Source: Deltaproteobacteria bacterium (GTDB lineage: Bacteria > Desulfobacterota > Syntrophobacteria > BM002). From it: a stretch of 41,791 nucleotides of DNA. The stretch covers positions 1,239,843 through 1,281,633 of the forward strand of contig CP070689.1 of the NCBI GenBank assembly GCA_020353155.1, written 5' to 3'. The notes beneath the pieces were generated by a model. The model was not told the DNA's origin and ran no database searches. It worked only from the letters and a program-made list of their open reading frames with translations. Numbering within the stretch: position 1 is the stretch's first letter; each line of letters opens with the position of its first letter. Both the position numbers and the translations under genes were made by a program. Shown piece after piece: positions 8,341 to 16,305 of this stretch.

Positions 8341-10007
8341 GCGGTCGCCTCACTATAGGGACTTATGAGACCCGGCTTGACTTGAGCCCTCACCCGGATA
8401 CTCCTTCCCACGGGGTAGAATCCCTTTACCATCTTAAATTCGTGATCCTCCAACAACTCCATTTCCAGATCATCTTCGTTGGCTCCAAGCCGCAAAGCTT
8501 TCTTCCGTAAAAGGTTGAAAGCGATTCTTGTTACTTCCTTCTTGGTGGCTCTCCAGTCGATTTTATCCACATAGCCCTCCTCCGGAGCGATAACGTAGCG
8601 ACGATCCGTGTCCGCCATCACTGTTACCTCGCAGGTGGTTCTGGCAATGGCGGCGCCAATAGCGTTAGCCACATCGTAATTGGGCGGTACTCGAGCCTGC
8701 CAACCGCTCATGATCTCCAGCCTTGGAGCGAGCTCTTTTGCGGGACCCCCAATAACTATCAAGCCTGAGGGCTTCACCTGTCTTCCTTTTAGCAGTTCGT
8801 GAATGGTATAAACCGGCTGCTGGTTGACTCGCTCCACCAGTGCGTACACCGCCTCGAGAATAAGAGCACAGGTTTTGGACACCACTTCTTCCGCGGTCTC
8901 CTCTAAGTTTTTACCCATTCGTTCCGCCAGCCTGCGCATTCCATCGATAGCTCTTTGCTTTTGCCCACCTTGGGCTAAATCCAGGGTGATCAGGGCGTCA
9001 GTCGGGGTTGGCTCCGGCCCTCCATGGGCAAGAGCCCGGCCCTTTCTCTCGGGCCCGACTTTAAGTTCGCCTCTTTCCCATCGCACCCAACTATCGCCGC
9101 CGACACCTATGGAAAAAGTTCGGAGGCTCCGCACCAAAGTGTTAAAACCACCCATCCTTATTCCCAAAGGCTTTAGTAAAGGCACCCCATCCACCAGTAT
9201 AGCTATGTCTGTAGTGGTGCCACCAATGTCTAAAACCACCTCTTCCTTTGTCCTGTCTGCAAAAGTGAGCGTACCCATAACACTGGCCGCTGGCCCAGAG
9301 AGAATGGTCTCCACTGCGTATTGCCCTGAAACCTCCTGGGCCATAGTGCCGCCGTCTGCCTTGAGTATCTCCAATGGTACCTGGATTCCCTCTTTATCCA
9401 TACACCTTCTAGTTGCTTGGTAGAATTTGCGGCTAATTGTGGTTACGGCAGCATTTAGGTATGCGGTGGCAATCCGTCGGCCAAAGTTGAGATGGCCGGA
9501 TAGTTTGTGACCTAGAGTAACACTGCTAAAGTTGTCCGCCAACAAATCACCCATTTTTAATTCGAGACCCGGATTGCGTACGCTGAATTTACTCACCAGC
9601 GCCAGATTGCGAACATTTTTGGAGCTCAATTCCTTGCCAATCCCCAATACTTCGTCATCGCTGAGGGGCGCCACCTCTATACCTCTGTGATCAACGGCAC
9701 CGTTTACCGGATAGTAGTGGTTGCCTATTTCGTAAGCCCAGGGGTTAATCCCTGGGCCACTGGCAACAAGGACTCCCACTGGCTCTATTTTATCCTGCAC
9801 GATGGCATTCGTAGCCAAGGTAGTGCTCACCACCACTCGCTCAATGGATTGAACCTTTAGGCCTTGTATAGCTTCAAAAATTCCGAAACAGACGGTTTGG
9901 AGAAGATCTTCCTCGTCAGTAAGGAGTTTGACCTTGCTGACGATCTCTTTACCCTGTAGGACCACCACGTCAGTGTGTGTTCCACCAACATCCAGACCAA
10001 CAATCAT
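8337..10007 (-). CDS. hyuA: Hydantoinase/oxoprolinase-family ATPase (HyuA-like)
   Basis: The protein is 556 aa from ATG 10007, which has GAGG 6 bases upstream and gives the canonical MIVGLDVGGTHTD start; the frame to 10076 adds an unrelated tail. The actin/ASKHA-type phosphate-1 motif GLDVGGTHTD and phosphate-2 motif VLDIGGTTTDIAIL are both clear, matching the Hydant_A_N and Hydantoinase_A domains. Family members couple ATP hydrolysis to opening of cyclic amides such as 5-oxoproline or hydantoins, often with a HyuB partner. No hyuB is next to it here; its operon partner is a deacetylase instead. It is shorter than typical HyuA (about 650-700 aa). The substrate is unknown. Confidence 0.9.
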   Translation of the reverse strand: MIVGLDVGGTHTDVVVLQGKEIVSKVKLLTDEEDLLQTVCFGIFEAIQGLKVQSIERVVVSTTLATNAIVQDKIEPVGVLVASGPGINPWAYEIGNHYYPVNGAVDHRGIEVAPLSDDEVLGIGKELSSKNVRNLALVSKFSVRNPGLELKMGDLLADNFSSVTLGHKLSGHLNFGRRIATAYLNAAVTTISRKFYQATRRCMDKEGIQVPLEILKADGGTMAQEVSGQYAVETILSGPAASVMGTLTFADRTKEEVVLDIGGTTTDIAILVDGVPLLKPLGIRMGGFNTLVRSLRTFSIGVGGDSWVRWERGELKVGPERKGRALAHGGPEPTPTDALITLDLAQGGQKQRAIDGMRRLAERMGKNLEETAEEVVSKTCALILEAVYALVERVNQQPVYTIHELLKGRQVKPSGLIVIGGPAKELAPRLEIMSGWQARVPPNYDVANAIGAAIARTTCEVTVMADTDRRYVIAPEEGYVDKIDWRATKKEVTRIAFNLLRKKALRLGANEDDLEMELLEDHEFKMVKGFYPVGRSIRVRAQVKPGLISPYSEATA

Positions 10008-10223
10008 TAACCACCTCTGCACTAAATGAGTTGAGCCTTCGCGGGGAGCTTGCAGCCCAGAATTTTGCGTAAGCACGGTTATATCATTCGCGCTTGCTGC
10101 GCTCCGCTCAGTCCCGCAAGCGGGTTCTCAGTTTCGCGGTCAGAGAAAGCCAAATGTGACATGTCCAGGCTAATTTCAATCGCGGCAAAGATAGCAGATA
10201 CTTTTGGGAGAGTCGAGAGGTTT

Positions 10224-10424
10224 GGCATTGGAGATTGCAGATTTTAGATTTCAGATTCTGGATGCTGGATACTAGATTCGAGATGCTAGTCTGGTGATCA
10301 CTCTTTGGCAGGAAGAGAGAACTACCCTATTGGATTCTAAATTTAATTGTGACTTCTAGTTTTTACTCTATGCTCCATGCCCTATGCTCTATGCCTTCCC
10401 AAATCTGCGATCTAAAATCTATTA
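10224..10424. repeat. Inverted pair of 7-bp arrays upstream of hyuA and at the mltB stop
   Basis: Bases 10224-10300 hold eleven units in register (GATTNNA type, for example CAGATTT). Bases 10362-10424 hold nine more units (TATGCTC, then TCTAAAA). The end of the second block is an inverted complement of the first: AGATTTTAGAT occurs in both orientations. The mltB TAA stop (10422-10424) is in the last unit. Confidence 0.78.
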
Positions 10425-11324
10425 GAGAGGTTTTTTGCCATTTAGTCGTTGGGCGAGAGTGTAGACTGTGTCGGCGTAATAGGTGCTGCGGTTATAGTAG
10501 AGGAGCACTTTTTTCTTCCCAGAATCACCCTGGGCTTTCCCCCAGCGATGAGCTCGAAGAAAAGAGGCAACACTAACTATGGCGTCATGGTGGTTGAAGA
10601 GATCTATGCGGCCGTCCCCATCGCCGTCCTGACCATAATGTTCAATATTGGACGGCAAGAATTGTGGTATGCCAATTGCCCCTTCACTGGATCCCTGCAC
10701 AGTGAAAGGATCGATGTCATTGTTGTTAACGTAATTGATTAAGGCCTTGAGTTCTCGGTAACCGCGGGTAGCCCTCTTTGTCAAACGTTTGGCTATGACC
10801 TCTGGCGATTGCATATTACGTTGTTCCTCGGTGAGGCTGGCAAGGACCCTTTCCCGAATCTCTCCATCTTCTGAAGCTGCCATGGTTGAAAGCACATTGA
10901 CCGCAACATACTTGCCCGGGTAAGTGCCTAGGGCAGTCTCTACCATAAGAACTGCAACCACCACCTCCGGTTCCACCCCGAAACTCTGCTTTGCTCCCTC
11001 CAGGGTTTGTCCGTATCGTTCCAGGTAACGGGCTGCTTTATTTACCGCATAAGGGGAGAGAAATTGACCATAATCAAGGGTCGCTTCACTTCGAACGAGG
11101 TTCCCAGCTACTACCTCGAGCTCCACCTTTGCCTTGGGGTTCTGATAAATCGACCTTACTAGAATAGGATCCATGCCATCAGAGATAAGTCTCTCCTGTA
11201 AATTGCCGAAAAGGCTCTCTGAACCGCAGACTGCAACAGGAGAAAGCAGAATCAGGAACAAAATAGCGGCAGCACAAGTTCTCATCCAATTTTCCATCAT
11301 CGTTGCCAGCTTATTAGTAGCCAT
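10422..11324 (-). CDS. mltB: Lytic murein transglycosylase, MltB/SLT_2 family
   Basis: It cleaves peptidoglycan glycan strands with formation of 1,6-anhydro-MurNAc. Of its 300 residues, about 15-35 form a signal or anchor segment; Cys33 is preceded by Val, so a lipobox is doubtful. The catalytic Glu129 lies in MVETALGTYPG. The family blocks GAIGIPQFLPSN and DGDGDGRIDLFNHHDAI follow. GGAG precedes the ATG by 9 bases. It is a compact MltB with no C-terminal peptidoglycan-binding domain. The stop codon is supplied by a heptad array. A weak sigma54-like site lies about 80 bases upstream. Confidence 0.92.
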   Translation of the reverse strand: MATNKLATMMENWMRTCAAAILFLILLSPVAVCGSESLFGNLQERLISDGMDPILVRSIYQNPKAKVELEVVAGNLVRSEATLDYGQFLSPYAVNKAARYLERYGQTLEGAKQSFGVEPEVVVAVLMVETALGTYPGKYVAVNVLSTMAASEDGEIRERVLASLTEEQRNMQSPEVIAKRLTKRATRGYRELKALINYVNNNDIDPFTVQGSSEGAIGIPQFLPSNIEHYGQDGDGDGRIDLFNHHDAIVSVASFLRAHRWGKAQGDSGKKKVLLYYNRSTYYADTVYTLAQRLNGKKPL

Positions 11325-11405
11325 ATAATTTCTCTCCAGTCCGGTCAGATCCGCTTTAAGGTGGCTAGATGTTAATCAGTTTCGCTCCAGATGTCACGCT
11401 AGATT

Positions 11406-11421
11406 GCACGAAATGCGCCAA
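11406..11421 (-). promoter_or_regulatory. Weak sigma54-like promoter ahead of mltB
   Basis: Read on the minus strand, TTGGCGC-N5-GTGCA keeps the exact GG-N10-GC spacing but has one mismatch in each half. The start site would be about 70 bases before the ATG. The rest of 11325-11645 shows no gene; a lone TATAAT lies at 11487-11492. Confidence 0.3.
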
Positions 11422-11645
11422 TAATTGATAGTTCTATCTCCTTTGTTTTAAAATTTGTCAACCTCCAGAACCCTCCTTTACTCTGTTATAATTTGCCTCC
11501 TTGGCACACAATAGCTGAAGTTGCCAATCGTTTATGAAAAAACCGGGCAGTGTTTGCCTTGACACCTCAAACTGTGTCTGGCAAGGTATGCCGCTAAGAT
11601 GGCCAAACTGTAGCCTGGCCTCAAAACAGAAGGGATGGTGTGGTA

Positions 11646-12062
11646 ATGAAAAGTTATCGTAAGGAACTCTGGTTTGAAGTGCCCTCCCGGCGGGCCTTCA
11701 TCAACATTACTCCTCAAGTTGAACAATGCCTGAGGGAGAGTGGGATTAGAGAAGGACTCGTTCTGGTTAATGCCATGCACATAACCGCCTCAGTCTTCAT
11801 TAACGACGATGAATCAGGGTTACATCATGACTATGATGTGTGGCTGGAAAAACTTGCACCCCATGAGCCTGTCTCTCAATATCGCCACAATGTGGGAGAA
11901 GACAATGCTGACGCCCACATGAAGAGACAAATCATGGGGCGTGAGGTGGTCGTGGCGATAACAGACGGCAAGCTGGACTTTGGTACTTGGGAACGGATCT
12001 TCTACGGCGAATTCGACGGGCGTCGGCGCAAACGTGCCCTGGTCAAAATCATAGGCGAATAG
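11646..12062 (+). CDS. yjbQ: YjbQ/UPF0047 family protein (secondary thiamine-phosphate synthase-like)
   Basis: The 138-residue protein has all conserved blocks of the family: [15 protein letters not shown] (45-59), [12 protein letters not shown] (87-98) and [15 protein letters not shown] (113-127). YjbQ proteins are small trimeric proteins reported to have weak thiamine-phosphate synthase activity; their main role remains unsettled. I chose ATG 11646 over the GTG at 11640 because family proteins begin near [11 protein letters not shown]. The next gene starts one base after its stop, so the two form an operon. Confidence 0.93.
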   Translation: MKSYRKELWFEVPSRRAFINITPQVEQCLRESGIREGLVLVNAMHITASVFINDDESGLHHDYDVWLEKLAPHEPVSQYRHNVGEDNADAHMKRQIMGREVVVAITDGKLDFGTWERIFYGEFDGRRRKRALVKIIGE

Positions 12063-12063
12063 G

Positions 12064-12561
12064 ATGGAACCAAAGATGAAACATTTTGGAGACGAAGAGG
12101 TACGGCAATTTCTGACTTTTCACGGTCTGGAAAGGCAGATTCATAGTTTTACTGAAAGCACTGAGAACGCTTATCTTGCAGCTGAGGCCTTGGGAGTGGA
12201 ATTAGGCCAGATTGTCAAATCGGTAGTCTTTCTGGCAGATGGAAAGCCGGTTTTAGTTCTCATTTCGGGGGATATGAACGTCCATACTAAAAAACTCAAA
12301 ACCCTCCTTGGAGTTCGAAAAGTTAGAATTGCCGATGCAGAGACGGTTGTTACCGTGACTGGGTATCCGGTTGGAGCTGTCCCCCCGATGGCCCACAGGC
12401 AGAGAATCCCCACTTATTTGGATGAAAGTCTAAAACGCTTCATGAAAATCTTTCCGGCAGCCGGCACCACCCAGAACATGTTCAGCACCACCTTTGATGA
12501 ACTGTTGAGACTCACCACTGCAGAGGTTATCGACGTGGCAGCTCCGAAGAAGAAAAACTAG
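12064..12561 (+). CDS. YbaK/ProXp-type aminoacyl-tRNA deacylase
   Basis: At 165 aa this is a free-standing editing domain of the YbaK/ProX superfamily, which hydrolyses mischarged tRNA such as Cys-, Ala- or Ser-tRNA(Pro). Conserved features are STENAYLAAEALGV, the catalytic-region lysine Lys52 in IVKSVVF, VLISGDMNVHTKKLK and the GYPVGAVPP loop. It is one base downstream of yjbQ. A second in-frame ATG (12076) gives MKHFGDEE and could be the true start. Exact tRNA specificity cannot be assigned. Confidence 0.92.
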   Translation: MEPKMKHFGDEEVRQFLTFHGLERQIHSFTESTENAYLAAEALGVELGQIVKSVVFLADGKPVLVLISGDMNVHTKKLKTLLGVRKVRIADAETVVTVTGYPVGAVPPMAHRQRIPTYLDESLKRFMKIFPAAGTTQNMFSTTFDELLRLTTAEVIDVAAPKKKN

Positions 12562-12570
12562 GCACCATTC

Positions 12571-12693
12571 CATTTCACATTTCTCATTTCGCATTTATCA
12601 TTTTCCATATGGAAAAAAGGCCAAAATTACAAGTTAGTCTAAGTCAAAATGAGAAATGATAAATGAGCAATGAGAGATGAAAAATGTGAAATG
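12571..12693. repeat. Inverted pair of 7-bp arrays (CATTTNN / NNAAATG)
   Basis: Left arm 12571-12612 has six CATTTNN units. Right arm 12645-12693 has seven units that are their inverted complement (AGAAATG, ATAAATG and similar). The 32-base spacer has no gene. The arms stay in register when folded, giving an imperfect stem of about 40 bp directly behind the YbaK gene. Confidence 0.82.
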
Positions 12694-12703
12694 TTGGGGG
12701 GTA

Positions 12704-12821
12704 TTGACTTGAAACATCTGTCTGGTTATTTATCTTTATGAGGCTGGGGCCTCACTCTCTTTCTCCTTTCAAATAACCCCGAGAGGCCATGGGTGCTTAT
12801 TACGTAGCCTCTTATTTTTTT
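12704..12821 (+). ncRNA. Promoter plus attenuator-like leader or small RNA
   Basis: TTGACT (12704-12709), a 17-base spacer and TATTTA (12727-12732) predict a transcript starting at about 12739. That transcript would begin in a hairpin TGAGGC/GCCTCA (12739-12744 with 12749-12754). The strand GGCCTC (12748-12753) can instead pair with GAGGCC (12783-12788). GAGGC there can otherwise pair with GCCTC (12807-12811), which is followed by a T-rich tract (12812-12821). Pairing 1-2 and pairing 2-3 exclude each other, the layout of an attenuator. It could equally be an 80-nt small RNA with its own terminator. I do not recognise a known riboswitch class. Confidence 0.45.
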
Positions 12822-12976
12822 ACCCTTTTAATTCAGGGCTAGGAAAAATACCTAGGTAGTTTATCGCGAAAAAATACTGCCTTTGCCTTATTGAAATCCC
12901 CACTTGATTATCGCTATCATGATAGTGTCTTCAGGGGTGTAAAATCACCACCTGTTTTGCAACTCTTTTCTCCTTA

Positions 12977-13030
12977 CCCCACCGTTCGACCGCGCCAGAC
13001 CATAAAGGCAACATGAAAGGTGGGGTTTTC
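12977..13030 (+). other. Second long hairpin followed by T-rich tract
   Basis: CCCCACC (12977-12983) and GGTGGGG (13019-13025) are perfect complements around a 35-base loop, followed by TTTTCTTT. It resembles the terminator of a non-coding RNA or leader that would start further upstream, between 12830 and 12970. That stretch holds a 12-bp palindrome at 12914-12925 but no gene. Dodecin starts 200 bases downstream. Confidence 0.4.
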
Positions 13031-13227
13031 TTTGTCCACTCCCTCCATGTCAACAAAACCCCTGCTAACCTGAGTGTGACTGACCAGTTAAGGGTATTCT
13101 TTTTAAGAGGGTAATGGTTTTTCTGATTGACGGGATTTCTTGATCGAGTATATCGTGTTTTAAGAAGTCTGGAAATGGAATGGAGGGGTGAGCTGCAAGC
13201 GACTCAACTCTTATAAGGAGGGAGATC

Positions 13228-13443
13228 ATGTCTGTGGGTGCCTACAAGATTATTGAATTGGTGGGGACAAGTGATGTTTCTTGGGAAGAGGCAGCCAAGA
13301 ACGCTGTGGAGACTGCCAGCAAAAGCTTGAGGGATCTGAGAATCGCTGAGGTCAAGCAACTGGATATGAAAATCGAAGGAGGTAAAGATGTCGCCTATAG
13401 AGTAAGATTAAATCTGTCTTTTAAATATGAAGTAAATGAGTGA
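13228..13443 (+). CDS. Dodecin family flavin-binding protein
   Basis: At 71 aa this is a full-length dodecin, a dodecameric flavin storage or buffering protein of the cytoplasm. The family pattern KIIELVGTSDVSWEEAAKNA, then SLRDLRIAEVKQLDMKIE and YRVRLNLSFKYE, is close to complete. An AAGGAGGGAG Shine-Dalgarno lies just upstream of the ATG. It sits behind a long structured non-coding region and may be controlled by it. Confidence 0.95.
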   Translation: MSVGAYKIIELVGTSDVSWEEAAKNAVETASKSLRDLRIAEVKQLDMKIEGGKDVAYRVRLNLSFKYEVNE

Positions 13444-13536
13444 TGATGAGAGGATGCAACAAAACCGCTCAAGTCTACATACTATAATGAATTATCGGGT
13501 CCAGCATTCATCCTTCTGAAACCTAAGGGGTTGCTC

Positions 13537-14004
13537 ATGGATCGTTCTGAGATTATCAACCTTTTGAAAAACTGCGAGTTTTTCAAAGGGCTGCAAAAAG
13601 ATGACCTCGAGGAAATGGCAAATCTTTGCAGTGTGGAAGCCTATGCAGCGGGAGATCACATTTTTCGGCAAGGCGATTTGGGAGATCGAATCTACATTGT
13701 CGCCGAAGGCAATGTTTTTTTGGAACGATCCGTAGATCTCGGCACACGTAAAGGAACTGCCTTTATCGGAATGCTCAGCAAAGGAAGAGTTTTTGGCTGC
13801 TGGTCTACACTTCTCAACGAAAAGCACACCCTCATGTCCTCGGCCGTCTGCCGGAAACCAACAAAAGTCTTGGCCATCAAGGGCCCGGATCTGAGAAAGA
13901 TTATGCTTCAAGACAATGAGCTCGGATTTAATGTTTTACAGAGGTTCTGCTTTTTACTTCGAGACAGGCTAAAGGGTGCATACGAGGCGATGGAAGAACT
14001 CTGA
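13537..14004 (+). CDS. Stand-alone cyclic-nucleotide-binding domain protein
   Basis: The 155-residue protein is one CAP/Crp-type cNMP-binding beta-roll: FFKGLQKDDLEEMANLC opens it and the AGDHIFRQGDLGDRIYIVAEG block is typical. No DNA-binding helix-turn-helix follows; the chain ends in helices that could dimerise. The phosphate-binding cassette region (VFGCWSTLLNEKHTLMSS) lacks the usual GE...R-A/S pattern, so binding of cAMP or cGMP is doubtful. AAGGGG lies 6 bases before ATG 13537. A regulatory-adaptor role is inference. Confidence 0.82.
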   Translation: MDRSEIINLLKNCEFFKGLQKDDLEEMANLCSVEAYAAGDHIFRQGDLGDRIYIVAEGNVFLERSVDLGTRKGTAFIGMLSKGRVFGCWSTLLNEKHTLMSSAVCRKPTKVLAIKGPDLRKIMLQDNELGFNVLQRFCFLLRDRLKGAYEAMEEL

Positions 14005-14133
14005 GAATGAAATTTTCCAGCCCCAACAGCCCGAACTAATCGATATCTTCTGCCAGCTTTCAAAATCCCATCTTGACAATCACCTTGTTACCAATTCAGT
14101 AATTTTCTGTTGGTTTATCTATCTAATGGATAA

Positions 14134-14162
14134 TTGACAAAATCTAATTCCGGCTTTATGGT
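14134..14162 (+). promoter_or_regulatory. Sigma70-type promoter for the VWA-OmpA gene
   Basis: TTGACA (14134-14139), a 17-base spacer and TATGGT (14157-14162) are found 139 bases before the ATG at 14301. Confidence 0.5.
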
Positions 14163-14300
14163 TCTATCCAATAGTTTTGATTGTACATGACAGCTCGTTC
14201 GAATTAGCGTGCTTCTCGCAGGCAAATTAAGTTGAGTTTCCAAAACTTCTTGTTGAGGTATACGCTTTTAATTTTAAGCAAACAAAAGTGGAGAGGGGTT

Positions 14301-15584
14301 ATGAAGAAAAAAACCACGACATTGAGGATTGCCAGTTTGACTCTGATTGTATTTCTGTCGCTAACTGGGGCAGTGCTGCCACAGGAGAGGCTAGTACCAA
14401 AGGTCGATAACTTCATCCTTCTCATAGATAAATCAGGCTCCATGTTTCTAACGCAACAAGGCGCAGGTCCAACCAAAGCTGAACTGGCCAAGGAAATACT
14501 GACTGAAATGAACAGTTTTATTCCTGAACTCGACTATATAGGTGCGATACAGTCATTTCCTCCTAATAACATCCTGGTTGGACCGAAAAGATATGACCGC
14601 AATTCATTCAAAAAGGCCATAGAAAATTTGCCGGTAAAGGGGACCATCTTTGGCAATCGGACACCCTTGGGAACCGGCATCCTTGATCTTGCCGAAATTT
14701 TAAATGAAATGCCTCGGGGAAAAACCGCGATTATCATTTTCTCCGAAGGCGGAGAAAACTTGGGTGTCGAAGCACTGGAGGCACAAGACAGATTGCGAGC
14801 AAAATTTAGTAATGTATCATTTCACACCGTTTCCATGTCTGATAAGGAAAAAGAAAGAGCAACTCTCAGGGAAATGAGCAACCGCACCGATGGTATTTAC
14901 GTGGAGGGCAGCGATCTCTTTTCAAATAAAATGGCACTAGAGCGTTTTGTCAAAGAGGTATTTTATCTCGTTCAAGCTCCTTTGGACAGCGATGGCGATG
15001 GTGTTATTGATGAGGCGGACAAATGTCCCAATACGCCAAGAGGGATGGAAGTGGACGCACAAGGTTGTCCTCTGGACAGCGATGTTGATGGCGTTGTCAA
15101 CTATGCAGACAAGTGTCCCAACACTCCGCCGGGGGTGGCTGTGGACAGTTCCGGCTGTCCTCCCGACAGTGACGGTGACGGTGTGCCTGACTACTTGGAC
15201 CAATGTCCCGGGACTCCCAAAGGGGCCACGGTGAACGAGGTGGGATGCTGGGCCCTTAAGGCGACAATGCTTTTCGATACCAACAGCTCCTACATAAAAA
15301 CTGAGGCCCACCCACTTTTGGATGAAGTGGCCTCCATCTTGGAGAAAAATCCTCAGATAGAGGTAGAAGTCCAAGGATACGCAGACAACACTGGGACCGA
15401 AGAGTACAACCAGTGGCTATCTGAAAGACGAGCCAAAAGAGTAATGGATTACTTGGTGGCCAAGGGTATTGATCCTGAGCGTCTGCAAGCCAAAGGATAT
15501 GGCTCCACCCGGCCGGTGGCGTCGAATGCCACTGAAGAAGGACGGGCCCAAAACCGGAGGGTGGAACTGAAACGTATGCCATAG
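14301..15584 (+). CDS. VWA - thrombospondin type 3 - OmpA domain envelope protein
   Basis: The protein is 427 aa from ATG 14301 (GGAG 7 bases upstream). A signal peptide covers about residues 1-28. A von Willebrand A domain follows with a full MIDAS start, DKSGS (Asp43, Ser45, Ser47), and T/D positions later. Residues 229-311 carry three calcium-binding thrombospondin type 3 repeats (DSDGDGV...D.CPNTP..). The C-terminal 105 residues are an OmpA-like peptidoglycan-binding domain with the GYADNTG, LSERRAKRV and NRRVEL blocks. It should be periplasmic, tethered to the wall, with a metal-dependent adhesion domain. The VWA-OmpA order is uncommon and its partner is unknown. Confidence 0.92.
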   Translation: MKKKTTTLRIASLTLIVFLSLTGAVLPQERLVPKVDNFILLIDKSGSMFLTQQGAGPTKAELAKEILTEMNSFIPELDYIGAIQSFPPNNILVGPKRYDRNSFKKAIENLPVKGTIFGNRTPLGTGILDLAEILNEMPRGKTAIIIFSEGGENLGVEALEAQDRLRAKFSNVSFHTVSMSDKEKERATLREMSNRTDGIYVEGSDLFSNKMALERFVKEVFYLVQAPLDSDGDGVIDEADKCPNTPRGMEVDAQGCPLDSDVDGVVNYADKCPNTPPGVAVDSSGCPPDSDGDGVPDYLDQCPGTPKGATVNEVGCWALKATMLFDTNSSYIKTEAHPLLDEVASILEKNPQIEVEVQGYADNTGTEEYNQWLSERRAKRVMDYLVAKGIDPERLQAKGYGSTRPVASNATEEGRAQNRRVELKRMP

Positions 15585-15933
15585 AGCTGCAGCTATCCGT
15601 CCAGATGACAGATCCAACAGCTTTATTGTTACTTGAGTGGGTGGAGAATCAACTCGCATAGACATAGACTCGAGATTCTTCTTTGATCTAATCAAAGGAA
15701 TTGCTTAGTAGTCCCTTTCCTGATTAGTGCCAACTAAGTTACCACCATGCTGCGCACCTTCTTTACACTTCTTAACTCTTTAAAACTATTGACTTATTCT
15801 TGTTCGCCCCAAACCAGCTGCTAATTAGGTTGTTCTTTTCTCTACAGATCATCCGCAAGTTGCCCGCATTTTATCTAGAATAATATCCAGTAAAATCAAA
15901 CAATTATAAAGCCAAGTTCATCAAGAACCAGGT

Positions 15934-15950
15934 TTGGCACAAAGGTTGCC
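15934..15950 (+). promoter_or_regulatory. Sigma54 (RpoN) promoter for the small Cys protein
   Basis: TTGGCAC-N5-TTGCC matches the -24/-12 consensus with exact GG-N10-GC spacing. The start site would fall near 15961, just ahead of the AGGGAGG ribosome site (15964-15970). The rest of 15585-15933 shows no gene, only a 7-bp hairpin near 15680. Confidence 0.6.
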
Positions 15951-15978
15951 ATTGGAATAGATTAGGGAGGTGATTGTT

Positions 15979-16176
15979 TTGACGTACAGCAAAATAAAAT
16001 CGTGTCCCGCATTTGAACAAGGAATATGCCCTCACCAGATTGAGATGGAGAGGGTCTATCTCATACCCCAACTATTACCTATTCGTGAGCTTCGACAATC
16101 CGAAAAGACTTGCCTTGCCTGCGCCAAATTGCAATACAATGGAGGGGAGAGACCTGCGGGCAGCCCCGTAGACTGA
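15979..16176 (+). CDS. Small four-cysteine protein of unknown function
   Basis: I do not recognise this 65-residue protein. It has Cys9 and Cys17 (CX7C) and Cys45 and Cys48 (CX2C), a likely metal site or redox pair set. It has no signal peptide and a mixed hydrophobic centre (VYLIPQLLPIREL). The start is a TTG at 15979: AGGGAGG lies 8 bases before it, while the in-frame GTG at 15970 overlaps that site. A sigma54-type promoter precedes it, which supports it as a real regulated gene. The next gene is 129 bases downstream. Confidence 0.65.
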   Translation: MTYSKIKSCPAFEQGICPHQIEMERVYLIPQLLPIRELRQSEKTCLACAKLQYNGGERPAGSPVD

Positions 16177-16305
16177 CCATTCAAGTATGCCAACATGGCT
16201 TGACAAGCCTAATCCTTGCCAACACCCTTGCAATGATGTTAAGTGTTACCTGCCCGGTTAGACTACATTTAACAAAATTTCACCCTTCGCTCGAGGTCTG
16301 AATGG

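Noticed and set aside
11487..11492. TATAAT as a promoter for yjbQ
   Set aside because: No -35 element at 16-19 bases upstream; too little to call.
12571..12693. Regular repeats taken for a CRISPR array
   Set aside because: Units are 7 bp and contiguous, with no unique spacers of 25-40 bases and no cas genes in the window.
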